Part shown: one piece after another, positions 42,065-53,349 of the stretch | Layout of the letters: every line of letters begins with the position of its first letter | Position numbering within the stretch: position 1 is the first letter of the stretch | DNA from: Bidens hawaiensis | Lineage: Eukaryota > Streptophyta > Magnoliopsida > Asterales > Asteraceae | DNA: 64,000 bases | Direction: 5' to 3' | Assembly (NCBI GenBank): GCA_021521415.1 | Contig: JAIQDT010000824.1 | Span: 248,001 to 312,000, forward strand | Position numbers and translations under genes: made by a program | The notes under the pieces: model-generated | Told to the model about the DNA's origin: nothing | Seen by the model: the letters and a program-made list of their open reading frames with translations, nothing else | Database searches by the model: none

Positions 42065-42952
42065 TCATTTCATACCCACTGATTCTCCAACCTTTTTCAA
42101 TACACCACTTCTTACTAAATCAAAAGTCACAATACCAGCCTGAGTCACGGCATTCTCGAACGATGTGTGACCCACGGAGTTCACCAAACTCCTCACTTCC
42201 GGGGCTAAACCCCAAATATAACGTTCAACTCGTTTGTCCTCGGGAGTTACTAACCATGGTACTAGGCGAGCCAGTTCATTGAAGCGGTTGGTATACCCCA
42301 AATGATCCGCTCCTTTCATTTCCAGACTCCAGAGTTCGTGTTCTAACCTTTGTATTTCGTTCTTTGGACAGAAATGATCTAGCATTAATGTTTTGAGTTC
42401 TGCCCAAGTCATGCGGTTAACCGTATCTTGCCATTTTATCTGAACTGTAGTGTTCCACCACATCAAAGCATGATCCGTAAAAGTAGAGGCAACATACTTG
42501 ACAATGTTTTCGGGTGGACAATTGCTAATGTTGAGAACAGATTCCGTCTTCTCTATCCATTTAATCAGACCTTTTGGCCCTTCGATGCCTTTGAATTCGA
42601 TCGGTTTACAGGCCATAAAGTTTTTGATCGAGTAATCTCTCCGAGGGGGATTAGGGTTGTTATTGTTATTGTTTGGGTTCGGTGGGGGATTATTGTTGTT
42701 GACATTATTTACATCAGGTGGCGGATTATTTGCATTGGGAGGGGCATTTGTATTAGATGGGGGATTGTTATTTGTAACTATTTCATTATTGGTTGGGGGA
42801 GCATTATTGATTTGTTGTTGGTTTGTTTGTATATTGGCATTAACACCGGCAGTTACTTGTGTTACAATAAGTGGTATTGCCGCCTGCATTTGCCGAGCAA
42901 TCATCTCGGCTATTTCTGCCTCAATCATGGGATTTGCTTTCTTTGGGGCCAT
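42065..42952 (-). pseudogene. G1 gag capsid region (295 aa)
   Basis: Starts MAPKKANPMIEAEIAEM at 42952; the ATG is followed by a long intact frame and the same start is visible in G2 (near 46374). A low-complexity Asn/Pro stretch fills about residues 45-110. The Retrotrans_gag core follows: FMACKPIEFKG, WIEKTESVLNIS, HALMWWNT, WAELKTLMLDHFCP, EYTNRF-like YTNRFNELARLVP, and KRVERYIWGL. It would form the particle shell. A TGA at the end of this frame interrupts the normal fusion to the zinc knuckles. Confidence 0.9.
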
Positions 42953-43290
42953 TCTATAATGATAAACAAATATAAGCCAATTAATACTAATCCTAGACTA
43001 CGGGCACTGTGTAATAATAATCACAATAAATGTTGTATAGGTAAACCAGATAACATACTGACATTTCACAAATTGTTCTGTACATTGATAATAAAAGGTA
43101 CATAGACTTGGCCTGATAAAGGCCAGTGCTTGCCTGTATATATCAAAATATGTCACTAAGTGACTACTAGACTTAACCCTATAATGGATAGTGCTTGTAA
43201 TAATGTATAAAATTGTGCCCGATGTTAACATAACATACTACTATATACATACATGGAGTATCACGTACACATATCTGTAACATTCTGCAT
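42953..43290 (-). other. G1 leader between the upstream ORF and gag
   Basis: Non-coding, about 340 bp. The G2 counterpart is about 46375-46700; both contain a CACATGGAGTATC-like block (43250 and 46690). Nothing else recognised. Confidence 0.6.
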
Positions 43291-44039
43291 TTATCCATAC
43301 AAACGATAGACTAACCACAAACATAAAAACAACAACACCGTGATCATCCAGTAACAGTTCCACAGTCGAATTGTCACCCTATCCAAACACCAACGGTGGT
43401 AGGCATCTGACTGCTGCAAGTTCAGTACTATCTGATGTAACGTCGATAAGCACTGAGTCACGTCCCTCCTTTCCTGGTTAATGTTAGCTATGGCTATCGA
43501 GTGGTCTATCACACGGTCAGTCAAGACAGCCATCCAAGAGTTGTTTCCTACGTTTAGGAGGTCAGGGAGAGGAGTAGGTATACTCAACGAACGGGAAGAT
43601 GAAGTATCTGCCCTAGGACGTGAAGGTCCTCCCCGGTAGTGGGTAGATCTAAATGGAATTAAGGTAGGGTCAATCGGGGTTACCCGAATACGGGCAGTCT
43701 GTCGGACTCGCGCAGTAGCTGAAGTCGTCGGCGACAGGTGAATAGTGGAGTGGGTGATCTGGCTACTCTAGCAGGTGAACGATACTGACTGTTAACTTCG
43801 TTTTGATCCCTGCATGGTGACCTGGGTGGATAACTATCACATCTGTAGCCAGACAGATCAGGCACATTCCTAGGTAGCTCTCTACAAATAACTTCTTCTT
43901 CCACCTCTTCCTCATCCTCCTCAGGTTCCTCTTCTGGGTCCTCCTCCTCTGGATCCTCTTCTGATTCCTCCTCTAGATCCTCCTCCTCAGCCGAGATTAC
44001 CGGTTCTTCTTCCGGTACGTAATCGTTAGTTCTTGACAT
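43291..44039 (-). pseudogene. G1 upstream ORF: acidic protein with C-terminal hydrophobic segment
   Basis: From ATG 44039 (MSRTNDYVPEEEP) the protein is extremely acidic for about 50 residues (long Glu runs with Asp and Pro), then Arg/Pro/Ser-rich. A single frameshift near 43740 moves reading to the frame that ends at 43291. That part has helical sequence (MAVLTDRVIDHSIAIANIN) and finishes with WMITVLLFLCLWLVY, a clear hydrophobic segment of membrane-span length, four residues from the stop. Total about 250 residues. It lies before gag, where chromoviruses usually have no ORF. I do not recognise the family; a tail-anchored protein is one reading. Confidence 0.55.
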
Positions 44040-44553
44040 GACTCTACACAAAGGTTAGTTATAAGAATAATAACTATTGCTAGCGCTAACTATTGTCGAG
44101 AAGATTAATTAATTAAGCCAAATTTAATATTAATTATATTAGAATATAATATTAGTTTTATTAAAATTTTAATTTTGATTATTATTAAAATCAATACTGA
44201 ATATAAATGAATATAATATTCATAATAAAATTTACCGTCATCAACAGTATCGTATGTACACGTATTCATACACCTTGTTCCAAATAAGCACGTATGAGTG
44301 TTACATATATATATAATTACACATTACCTTTTATACACATATGTTGCCATTTTTACCTAACCACACGTTCCGCGACTTCTCCCCGAATTCCCTCGTACAA
44401 GCAAGTCTGTTATTATGTTCCGGACCATAATAACTCACTTGCCCAACAAGTTCATCCTGGCATCCATCAGTATATAATAATAATTTAGTATTTAAATATT
44501 TCCCAGAGTTAATCGAACCTACGGTTATATTTTAGGTACCCTAAGGGATAACC
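44040..44553 (-). other. G1 5' leader, truncated
   Basis: AT-rich (44100-44240), then a block with TTCCGCGACTTCTCCCCGAATTCCCT near 44370 and ATTTTAGGTACC..GGGATAACC at the end. The same block occurs in G2 (50100-50286), also ending at GGGATAACC. No primer-binding site or LTR end is visible. Confidence 0.65.
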
Positions 44554-45049
44554 TAATTCATTAAGTTTGCGTCTTTTGAAATGATTTTGAAACTCAGCTC
44601 GGTTCATTGTTCTTGAAAATCATTAACCCTAGAGATAGTTCACCCAGATATCAAGAGTCAAAAACTAAATCTGAAGATAAAATCTTTTTGGTTTTAAATG
44701 AAAAACAGTAATAAAAAGCAAATGAACTTCAAACTATTTACAAACAGATAAGCGCATATTTTTGTGAGTTTGAGCAGGGAATCATATTGGCCAAATTGCC
44801 CTTCAGTCACAGTTTTATTTTTAGCTTTATTCTCACTGCCTGGAAGTCATTGGTATTATTGTCCACCTAAACCTTCAAACAAATTGTTCAGAAATTTCTG
44901 TGATATGATTAATTTGGTTCAATTAAGCACGAACCTTATGTGGATCCCACCCTTCAGACATAATTTGTATATCTTTATACTCTGAGTTTTCACAAGTATA
45001 CTTTGTTTTTTATCTTTTAAACTTGATTAGCTGTGACTCGTGCAAAAAT
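44554..45049 (-). repeat. S3-type spacer, right part after G1
   Basis: 44570-44935 is homologous to 33385-33650 and, further on, to the S1 spacer 10020-10200 (GTCCACCTAAACC, ATTTCTGTGATA, GGTTCAATTAAGCAC). From about 44940 to 45050 I see nothing recognisable. Confidence 0.75.
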
Positions 45050-45199
45050 AATGAAACAAAACAACTCATAACATTAAAATTTTCCCTTAAGGTCGGTATT
45101 ACTACACGCAAATAAGGTTCCATTTTAACAAAAAATAAAAGGATAATATAAGTTGAAGTTGACAGGCCTTAAGCACGATGGTTTGTCATTGTGAGCGAA

Positions 45200-46374
45200 T
45201 TGGTTGCAATCGGGGTAACTATGAATGATGAGGTTAGAACAGACGATTTATAGTGCTCATAATGGTTTCACGGGTACGGGCATAGTGTACAATCTTCCCA
45301 CTTTTATGAAATACCTTTGTTCGACATTCCGTTATATGATAATAATTACATTTCCCACACCTTGGCAAAGGTTTATTGTATATTGTTCATTTGGAATTAG
45401 AGCTAATCGTAGTATTGGTATGAGTTATAGGGGGCTACGTTTACATGGTTGTAGTTTTTCTATTCATGTTTCATGTTTAATTCGTTTTGTACTCGATGAT
45501 TCCCCGATACTCTCAACACACCATTTCTGACTAAATTCAAAGCTACCACACCGGCTTGTGTCACATATTCTCAGAAGTTTAGTGGTTCACTGAATTAACT
45601 AAAGTCCTTTCTTCTGGGCTACTAACCATGGCACTAGTCGATCCAGATTGTTAAAATGGTTTGTGTATTCCAATTGGTCTGCATTTTTGATTTTCAATTT
45701 CTCAAGTTCGTGTTCTAATTTCTAAATTTCATTCCTTGGAGGAAAATGTTTCAATATAAAAGTTTTAAGTTTTGCCCAAGTTATGCGGTTGGTTGCCTCT
45801 TGGACTCGAAATCGTATAATCGTTTTCTATTACATAAGGGTATGGTCAAGAAATGTACAAGTACCATATTTAACGATGCAATCTGTTGGGCAACTACTGG
45901 TATCGTTAACAGGTTCTATCGCTTCAATTCATTTTACTAACCCATTTGATATTTTAATACTACTAAAATTTACAGGTTTGTACGACATAAATTGTTTAAA
46001 CGAATATTCTCATCGTGAAGGATCACAGTTGTTACAACCAGTATTCATGTTCGGTAGGAGATTTTTGTTGCCAATGGCATTTAGTGGGGGAAATTATATT
46101 ATTGGTAGTAACATTAGCATTCAGTGTGGGATTATTATTCGTGACAATGTTCGTATTTACCGGGAGAATAATATTTGTAACTGTATTAGTATTGGGCGGC
46201 GAAATAGTATCTGCGGCTGTATTAGTGTCTGGCATTTAATTTGTATTCATTTCTTTGTTAATGTCAGCAGCGAATCGTGCTGCTATTGTCAGAATTACTG
46301 TCTGCAACTGCCGAGCAATCATCTCGGCCACAACCGCCATAAATAGTATGTTTGAATTTCTCCGGGGCCATTCT
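45200..46374 (-). pseudogene. G2 gag remnant
   Basis: Start region TTTCTCCGGGGCCAT (46362-46376, element-strand ATGGCCCCGGAGAAA) matches the G1 start. A 67-codon piece (46032-46235) keeps the Asn/Pro/Thr-rich stretch (VNTNIVTNNNPT, compare G1 near 42750). Lower down, nucleotide blocks such as TTTTGCCCAAGTTATGCGGTTG (45770) and CCATGGCACTAGTCG (45628) match G1 gag (42405, 42255). Many stops and indels; no function expected. Confidence 0.7.
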
Positions 46375-46553
46375 AGAACGATAACCAATCATACCGCAAT
46401 TAATAATAGTTCGTTACTTAACTCGTCACAAAAAGAATCACATTAGCAAGTAATCAGGTATTTCAAATAGTACATATGTATCACACATCGATGTTCATGT
46501 GTCTATATATCAAGGATAGCATATCGATTTAGCCTAACAAAGGCTAATGTTTG

Positions 46554-46585
<32 letters not shown>

Positions 46586-47119
46586 TGTCACCTAGTGACA
46601 AGTAATTTTAACCCAGTAAGGATCAATGTTTGTAATGAAATATTCAAATCGTCCTCCATATCAGCATAGCACACTACCAGATGCTTTCATGGAGTATCGA
46701 AAGCTATATACAACATACCGTGCTAGCCTTATCTATCCAAGTACACATTATCACAATTATGAATGGTTCACAACTTGCATGACAATTATTCCAGTACGAT
46801 CCCATCATTGGGCAATTGTTTTTGTCTGGTCTTTCCCGTAAGTATACATCTGCGCGTTATGAGTTTAATCAGTGTGTTATAATAGGAATGCGCTTGTATA
46901 CTTCACTTGACCTCTGGATGTTGTTAAATATAACTATAAAATATATTCTTTCACCAGGTCATTCAATATCCATAAGCATGATGGGTTTACTAAAAGTGGT
47001 AATTTACTGGTTGGGGTAAGTGTGTCCTATTCCAGCCAAGGCACGCCATCGACTCGTGAGCATGGGGTTTCTCTCCTATAATAAACCGATTCGAATGACA
47101 AAATATAGGAGAGGTTGGA
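46375..47119 (-). other. G2 leader region, decayed
   Basis: Partly homologous to G1 42953-43680; includes a (TA)n microsatellite at 46553-46581. From about 47000 to 47119 I recognise nothing. Confidence 0.5.
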
Positions 47120-47975
47120 GGTTCTCATACATAGATGGTTTGAAGAGTTTGCTAGTTAGGGAGGTTTATCAGAGTTAGTGTGATATGTAAAGGGAATTAT
47201 TATTATTAGTATGTCTTTTTGAAATATCGTTAGTATATTATATGTACTGGTATTCACGGTCTGTTATAGAATCGGGGACTCAATAGGGCAATTATTATAT
47301 TTATAATTCGATTAATCGGACTTATCACTAGGTATTTTCCTAGGGATAGTGTTTGTTCTTGAATGACGGAAGTGGAAAGATTACTAGAAAACAGCTCGGT
47401 TTACTGTTAGAAAACAGATATATGAGATAAAAATTAGGCCCAAATTGAGAAGTATTATATATATCCTCTTGAAATTATTATATGTAGGTCACACCTCCCA
47501 CGGTTCTTTCCTGGGCCTTGCATATTAAGCAGCTTTAAAGAGTTTCCTAGTTAGGGAGGTTCTCGTACATAGATGGTTTGAAGAGTTTGCTAGTTAGGGA
47601 GGTTCATCGGAGTTAGTGTGATATGTAAAGGGAATATTATTATTAATATGTCTTTTTGAAATATCGTTAGTACATTATATGTACCGGTAGTCACGGTCTG
47701 TTATAGAATTGGGGACTCAATGGGGCAATTATTATATTTATAATTCGATAAATCGGACTTATCACTAGGTATTTCCTAGGGATAGTGTTTATTCTTGAAT
47801 GACGGAAGTGGAAAGATGACTAGAAAACAGCTCGGTTTACTGTTAGAAAACAAATATATGAGATAAATATTAGGCCCAAACTGAGAAGTGTTATATATAT
47901 CCTCTTGAAATTATTGTATGTAGGTCACACCTCCCACTGTTCTTTCCTGGGCCTTACATATTAAGCAGCTTTGGG
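47120..47975. repeat. 438-bp direct tandem duplication in G2
   Basis: GTTCTCATACATAGATGG at 47121 recurs as GTTCTCGTACATAGATGG at 47559. Both copies run through AGTTAGGGAGGTT, CTAGGGATAGTGTTT and GGTCACACCTCCCAC, with the second ending near 47975. The copies differ at few positions. The short block AGAGTTT.CTAGTTAGGGAGG occurs at the unit start and again at the end of the first copy, a likely site of unequal crossing-over. Confidence 0.9.
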
Positions 47976-47984
47976 GTTCCGTCA

Positions 47985-49648
47985 TGTAACACCGCGAAAA
48001 TTTTCGAATTAAGTTTTTACCAAAAGTGGCAATAATCAAAAGGACTTGAAATGAAAAAATTCTGAAATTCTTAGACACAAAGTAGTCGGGCACACAATTC
48101 AAAGCATAGCAGGTTTGCGCTAGGCAAAGTGGTTGTTCGCGCGATGCGAAACCTCATTGAGTAATTGGGGGCACATGACGCGAAACCTCATTAAGTAAAA
48201 TGGCGGCTGAGAGGTGGTTCGCGCGATGCGGAGAAGTGGTGACGGGTATGAGCCATTTCACACCCACCTTCACTTTCACACACTTAGCATTGGGAAGTGT
48301 GCCCGATCGCCGTGAAGTTCCGAGACCTTGTTTTCTCGAGATTCATGCAAGAATTGGAGTTCTGATGCTCTATAGATCAGTTAAGCGAGTTAGAAGCAAA
48401 GTTCTGCCAATCAAGCAAGGTAGGACCTCACTTAAGTTTAAGTTATTTCGATCATATTACGAATAGCCTAGACTCAATCAAGGCTATGGCCTTTTAACCT
48501 TAAAAATATTTTTAAAACATTCACAAAAGATTTTCAATCAAACATTATTTCTTTGAAAATAATGTTATACAAAATTATATTTTGACGGGCATGTAGTAAC
48601 TATATGGGGGATATTATTAGTAGACTCTTCTTGCCTAAGGTAAATAATTCGTACAAATCTCAATCAACCGCGGGACCCGTTTACTTACCAGGAGAAGTTT
48701 GTCAACGTGATAGAACCTATTAAGCGAAAGCATGCTATATCAAATGTCACACAAATACAATCATGATTTCAAAATACAATCATTCACAAACCTAATCAAG
48801 GTTAAAACCAGACTGAAAGTCTGCAGTCTAATCAACAAACATCACCAAGGTGATCATTCAAACCTATTTATTTATAGGTTAATTATCATTCACAATCAAG
48901 AAGGTTTATCTATCATCACACCGACAGTACAGGTGAATACGCTAAACCTTTACAAACAATCAAAGTATATTTTTATTCTATAAGATAAACGGGTTGTTTG
49001 TCTTATAGAGTCAGTCAAACGTTTACATGAGATTACGTGATCTCTAAAACGTTATAATACAAATTAGAAAATAAAAGCAACTCAGACCGAATACACATGT
49101 GTCTGGATCCAAACATAACTGTTCAGCCTAAACAGTCAAAGGCTACGTGGCCGCGGGTTAACAGTCATATATAGTTCTCTAGCATGGGCTTCGTGGCTCA
49201 GAGAAATTGTGTGTGTGTAGGGCAGTGTTACAAATACCGGAAATAGAAATATTTCTGCTGAGCAATGCCAAGAACACTATATTTGTATTATAATTGTTAT
49301 TTAAATGCTTTTAGAGTCAAACGACTCACCAGCACATAGCCTGACGTATTTTATTCCCCATTGCATGTAACTAAGTTTGATAAATGTATGCAAGGATTAG
49401 AGTCGTCAAGGAGATAGAAGCTCGCATGCTAGATGGCTCAATTTTGATTAATGAAATCCTTGTAATATAAACAACAATATTTTGTAAACAACTTGGGTAT
49501 TTAAATTCCCAAGTAAATTTTCCAATGTAAATTAATATTATATTAGCATTTAAGTCTTCTGCTAAAATTAACTCATAAACTCTGATAAATTTACAAAACA
49601 TGTACCAAATATTGGTCACACGCCTAGGCCCTGAGTCGGGGTGTGACA
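47985..49648 (+). mobile_element. Solo LTR in G2
   Basis: Starts TGTAACACCGCGAAAATTTTCG, ends GAGTCGGGGTGTGACA, 1664 bp, with perfect target duplications CGTCA (47980-47984 and 49649-49653). No internal sequence is present. The end GGGGTGTGACA is shared with the G1-type and 53149 LTRs, supporting Gypsy and + orientation. Contains a local repeat with TTCGCGCGATGCG (48136 and 48219) and GCGAAACCTCATT twice. No gene; a short frame at 48200-48466 is not convincing. Confidence 0.93.
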
Positions 49649-49653
49649 CGTCA

Positions 49654-50286
49654 CATCACCAGATTCAGTTTGAACTCGCTAAAGCATTCTCGCATCTCAT
49701 TTACAGGCAACAATGGTTCTTCATTTGTCATAAAGCTACCCGATCTCGATATCTTTCAGTGCAACAGTTAGTCATAAAATAAAATTTTTCGATAGCTTTG
49801 ATCAGAGTAAAGGATATTATTAATTAGGGAAAAAATAAAATATTTATTTGTTATAACCAGGTATAATATTAATTATGATAAAGTATAGTATTAGTTTTAA
49901 TAAATTATAATTTTAAATTATAATAAGAGTTAATATTGATTATAATAAAATATAATATTTGTTACGATAAGATTTAATATTATCGACAGTACCGTACGCA
50001 TATGTATCCATACACCTTGTTTTTGATAAGCACGTATGCATGCTACATATATACTCCACATCACCTTTATACACGTATTTTGCCATTTTTACCTATCGCT
50101 ATGTTCCGCGACTTCTCCCCGAATTCCCTTGTACAAGCAAGTCTGTTATTACGTTCTGGACCATAATAAGTCACTTGCCCTTCGAGTTCATCCCGCCATC
50201 CATCAGTATATATCGTTACTTATTGTTAATTTTCCCAGGGACAATCGAGCCTACAGTTATATTTTAGGCATCATAAAGGGATAACC
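49654..50286 (-). other. G2 5' leader
   Basis: Non-coding; AT-rich up to about 49980, then the conserved block shared with G1 44250-44553 (TTCCGCGACTTCTCCCCGAATTCCCT, ending GGGATAACC). Confidence 0.65.
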
Positions 50287-50289
50287 AGT

Positions 50290-50769
50290 TGGGACTTATA
50301 TTTTAGACCGACCCATCGAATTATTATTATTATGGGTGAAAAATATATTAATATTATTGGTCTTATCCAAGAGGCGGATGGAGTGAAGATCAAGGCACAA
50401 GACCACTATAAATAGATGATAGGTCATGTGTTTCATATAGATGTTTTTTTAGAGTTTGCCCCGGGGAAGAGCTCACCCAGGGTGGCCGAGCGTTTCTGAT
50501 TATGTTTGTATGTATGTATGAGTGTTCTTTGTGATAATCTTTTGATTAATGAAATCATACTACTACATCCATCTATTTGTGTTTCAATTACAATTGTTCA
50601 TCCTATTATTGATTGTTAATCGAATCGAACTCTCCACATCCGTTCATAGATCTTTCAAGAGTGAATACGTGTTGTTGATTCCATCCTAGCTCAGATCCGA
50701 GCTCCTCCGTTAATACCGAATATTCACGCTTCCGCACCGGGGCTCGGTTCGAACAATCGGTATCAGAGC
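50290..50769 (+). mobile_element. Copia-type LTR with primer-binding site
   Basis: LTR 50290-50755: TGGGACTTATATTTTAG...GGTTCGAACA, 466 bp, with TATA box CACTATAAATAGATG (about 50403-50417). It is followed by the primer-binding site CGGTATCAGAGC (50758-50769), one base different from the usual TGGTATCAGAGC. Next to it an ATGGAAGTTAAAGAT (50830) opens and stops at once. The element's coding part is missing. The left boundary is the less certain one. Confidence 0.7.
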
Positions 50770-53148
50770 GAGTTACCGAATCGTTCAGACTAACCGCTGA
50801 GTTTGATTCAATTCGCTCTTGAATCTGCCATGGAAGTTAAAGATTGAACTTCGTTGAAGTTTTTGTGGGATTTTGCCTGGATTTAGATGAAGTTTGATGA
50901 TTCGAAGATGATTCATGTGAGTTGATGTTTGAGTTGATGATTAGTTCGGAGATTCGACATCAATTTCACGTTTATATGCTCAGATTCGTCCAGATCTTCA
51001 ATTTTTGGTTCGTTTTAGGTTGAACTCGTTTATATTTGATGTTCTAGATCTGATTGTTTGAATGATTGATGGTAGAATGATGATTCTAGATGATATGGAC
51101 TGATTTTAGTCGTTAACATCAAGTAGCAAGTGATTAATTTCATATCTAAGTTTTAGGGTTCATATGTTCAAAATTTGTGTATATATGTATATATGTGTGG
51201 GCCCTTGGGTGGGCAAAAGTGAAATTGCACTAATTTTGACGTTATTTTACTAATTTCGTGAAAATAGCGTTAAAAGTGACGGAAGGTTAATCAGGCATCA
51301 TGTGGTGGTGTTGATAGCAGAAAGACAAGGGTACATGCATAAATCGGCTGGGCCCTGATGGTCTCACCGGAAGCAGCCTCTCTATTCCTATGGGTAGAGG
51401 TAAGGTTGTCTATATCTTACCCTCCTCAGACCCTACCATAGCTTTGCAATTGATGGGATATACTGAGTACTTTGATGATGATGATGATGTTCAAAATTTG
51501 GGGAAATTGGTTTAAGTGTTCATGCTCGCAGATTCAGTTGGATTGCTACTATTTCGGGTTAGATACGATGATGTTCGATTTTTTTTAAGTGATGAAAATC
51601 CCGAGATGTTGCTGTAGAATGTTGTGTTCCCGAACAGAAAATAAGTGTTTAAACAGTGGCGGATAGAGCCAGGGCAGAATAGTAATTATACTATTGCAGC
51701 AGATGTTGCTGATTATTCACAAACAGATATGTGTTTGCTGCTTATTTGGTTATCTTTACTTTCACGAGTAGCTGCAGTGGCTGCTGATACAAAGTTTAAT
51801 GACGATGGCCTAATATACACGAGTAGGGGCTGATTTGTAAATAACCAGTTGATGTTGTTGCTGCAAATTTTATTATTAACGGTTAAGGGTTCAGTTAGCA
51901 CAATTATATCTCGAATAGTTAGTGTATATATGTTGCTGATTTGTTGCTGCTGATATGCATCCCGTGCAGATGTTGTGTTCGAGTTGGAGTGTGTTTGCAG
52001 CTGGTTCACGTGTAGATAATGGAGTTTGTGTTGTTTGTTTGCTGATTAACAGTTACTACTTGAACGGGTTGCTGCTGCTGCACTATTAACTAGTTCATAT
52101 ATATCCCGAGTACTTAACATTGCAGCTGCTAATACACATTTACTTCTCGAGCACTTGTTGCAGCAAATGACAAATTTGGTAATTATGATGCAGGTCCCAA
52201 ACACATAGCTGCTGATTAAGGATATGGGTTTCGAACACACAGCTGCTGATCTGATAAAATTATTGTTGTACCTGATATACTCTCATGCAGTTGCTGAGAT
52301 AATTTTTGTCGCGAGTAGTTTATGTTCACACGAATAGCACTGTTGCAGCATAATTTTGTTCGAACAGAAGATGTTACAAGGTTATTTAAGAGTTTTTTTA
52401 GATGGTGCAAATATTTGCTTATTCAGAACAGATCCTTGAGTAGTTTGCTGATATGACAAATAAAGAGACTTGGAGAACTGATGCAGCTATTGATATATGT
52501 ACACGAACAAATAGGCTGAGTCCACTCAGTACCTGTGTCAACTCAGACTGAGTCCAAACAATGGCTGATGTGAGCAATGTGCAGAAAGATGATATATAAT
52601 TCAGAAAGGGTATAATGGTCATTTTGAAGCTGACACGAGTATTATGTGTGCAGAAGAGTTAGGTTTTTACCCCGAGCATATATTCTTTTCTCGAGCACAC
52701 TTTGTATTGACATGAACAGTTAGAATTTTGTCTTGAGCGTATCTCTTGCTTGAAAATATTCTAAGCATACGTGCTTGTGAAGGGAAATCTCAAGTGTGTC
52801 TCGAGGACACCTTCGCTCTCGAGCATGCTCGAAAGAAAAATGAATGATTAATCACTGGCATATCTTTTATCTCGAGCACGCTTCTAGGCACGAGCGTATG
52901 TAAATAATTGAGCATGCTTGTGAAGGGATTTAAAGAACTTATGTGTGCTCTTGAACTGATAATCCATGCTCGTGAACAAATTACAAGTTTTTGAAGAAAG
53001 TTTTGGATTTTTGATGCAGTTGACTTTCTAAAGTCAAGCGGGCCAAGATTGAGGAAAGACTTAATATTCCCTTATCCGTTAACTTTTTGACTATGTGCTC
53101 TTAACGAAAAATGTTTTCCCAAGTTGGAGTGACTTTTTGGAAGTGACT
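50770..53148 (+). other. Non-coding stretch: leader or decayed Copia, with TGCTGCTGAT and TCGAGCA repeats
   Basis: No open frame of substance. A SINE-like retroposon sits at 51178-51486. 51600-52420 is rich in GTTGCTGCTGAT, CAGCAGATGTTGCTG and similar units. 52440-53000 carries repeated CTCGAGCACG, CCCGAGCATA, CTCGAGCATGCTCGAAAG and GCACGAGCGTATG forms, akin to 26915-27440 and 63250-63540. It may belong to the element whose LTR is at 50290-50755. The downstream edge is the Gypsy LTR at 53149. Confidence 0.45.
51178..51486 (+). mobile_element. SINE-like retroposon with 14-bp target duplication
   Basis: The 3' half reads GGAAGCAGCCTCTCTATTCC, GGTAGAGGTAAGGTTGTC, TACCCTCCTCAGACCCTACC and GGGATATACTGAGTA, then a (GAT)n tail. 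This is the well-known 3' region of plant Au-type SINEs. The flanks ATGTTCAAAATTTG (51164-51177 and 51487-51500) are identical, the hallmark of target-primed retroposition. The 5' half (51178 to about 51340) shows no convincing tRNA-like boxes, so either the head is diverged or this is a composite. Confidence 0.85.
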
Positions 53149-53284
53149 TGTAACAACTCGGTTTTTCACGTATTAATTCCTACCCGTTACTCGACCTGTT
53201 TTATATTCGGGAAACTTTAACAACGAAAAATAATCACGTTTATCGAGGTAGTTCTATACAATTAATATTTATTTATTATATTTA

Positions 53285-53349
<65 letters not shown>

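Larger units (their letters stand above)
34942..44553 (-). mobile_element. Gypsy chromovirus G1 (Tekay/Del-like), 5' end missing
   Basis: On the - strand: an ORF upstream of gag (44039-43291), gag, protease, RT, RNase H, integrase, chromodomain-like end, polypurine tract (38200-38212) and a 3258-bp 3' LTR (34942-38199). Order PR-RT-RH-IN is Gypsy. The very long LTR together with an integrase C-terminus resembling a chromodomain suggests the Tekay/Del lineage. No 5' LTR or primer-binding site is present at the high-coordinate end; sequence homologous to the interrupted spacer resumes at about 44560 with some 15-20 bp of target missing. It is therefore truncated. Confidence 0.88.
45050..50286 (-). 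mobile_element. Gypsy G2, decayed relative of G1 (gag and 5' part only)
   Basis: The - strand follows G1 from gag (45200-46374) through the leader to the block that ends GGGATAACC at 50286. It lacks pol, 3' LTR and primer-binding site. It has been enlarged by a 438-bp tandem duplication (47120-47975) and a solo LTR (47985-49648). Alignment to G1 is weak in places, indicating an older copy. Confidence 0.65.

Noticed and set aside
42428..43105. 225-codon + strand frame rich in Ile/Gly/Arg, resembling a membrane protein
   Set aside because: It is antisense to the Asn/Pro-rich part of G1 gag; the hydrophobic look comes from complementing AAC/AAT and CCT codons.
45783..46346. 187-codon + strand frame
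   Set aside because: Antisense to the decayed G2 gag; no independent support.
48200..48466. 88-codon + strand frame in the solo LTR
   Set aside because: No recognisable domain and it falls within a solo LTR with certain ends; likely chance.
53289..53345. Long (TA)n tract as a possible origin or matrix attachment site
   Set aside because: A simple microsatellite inside an LTR; nothing else supports a function.
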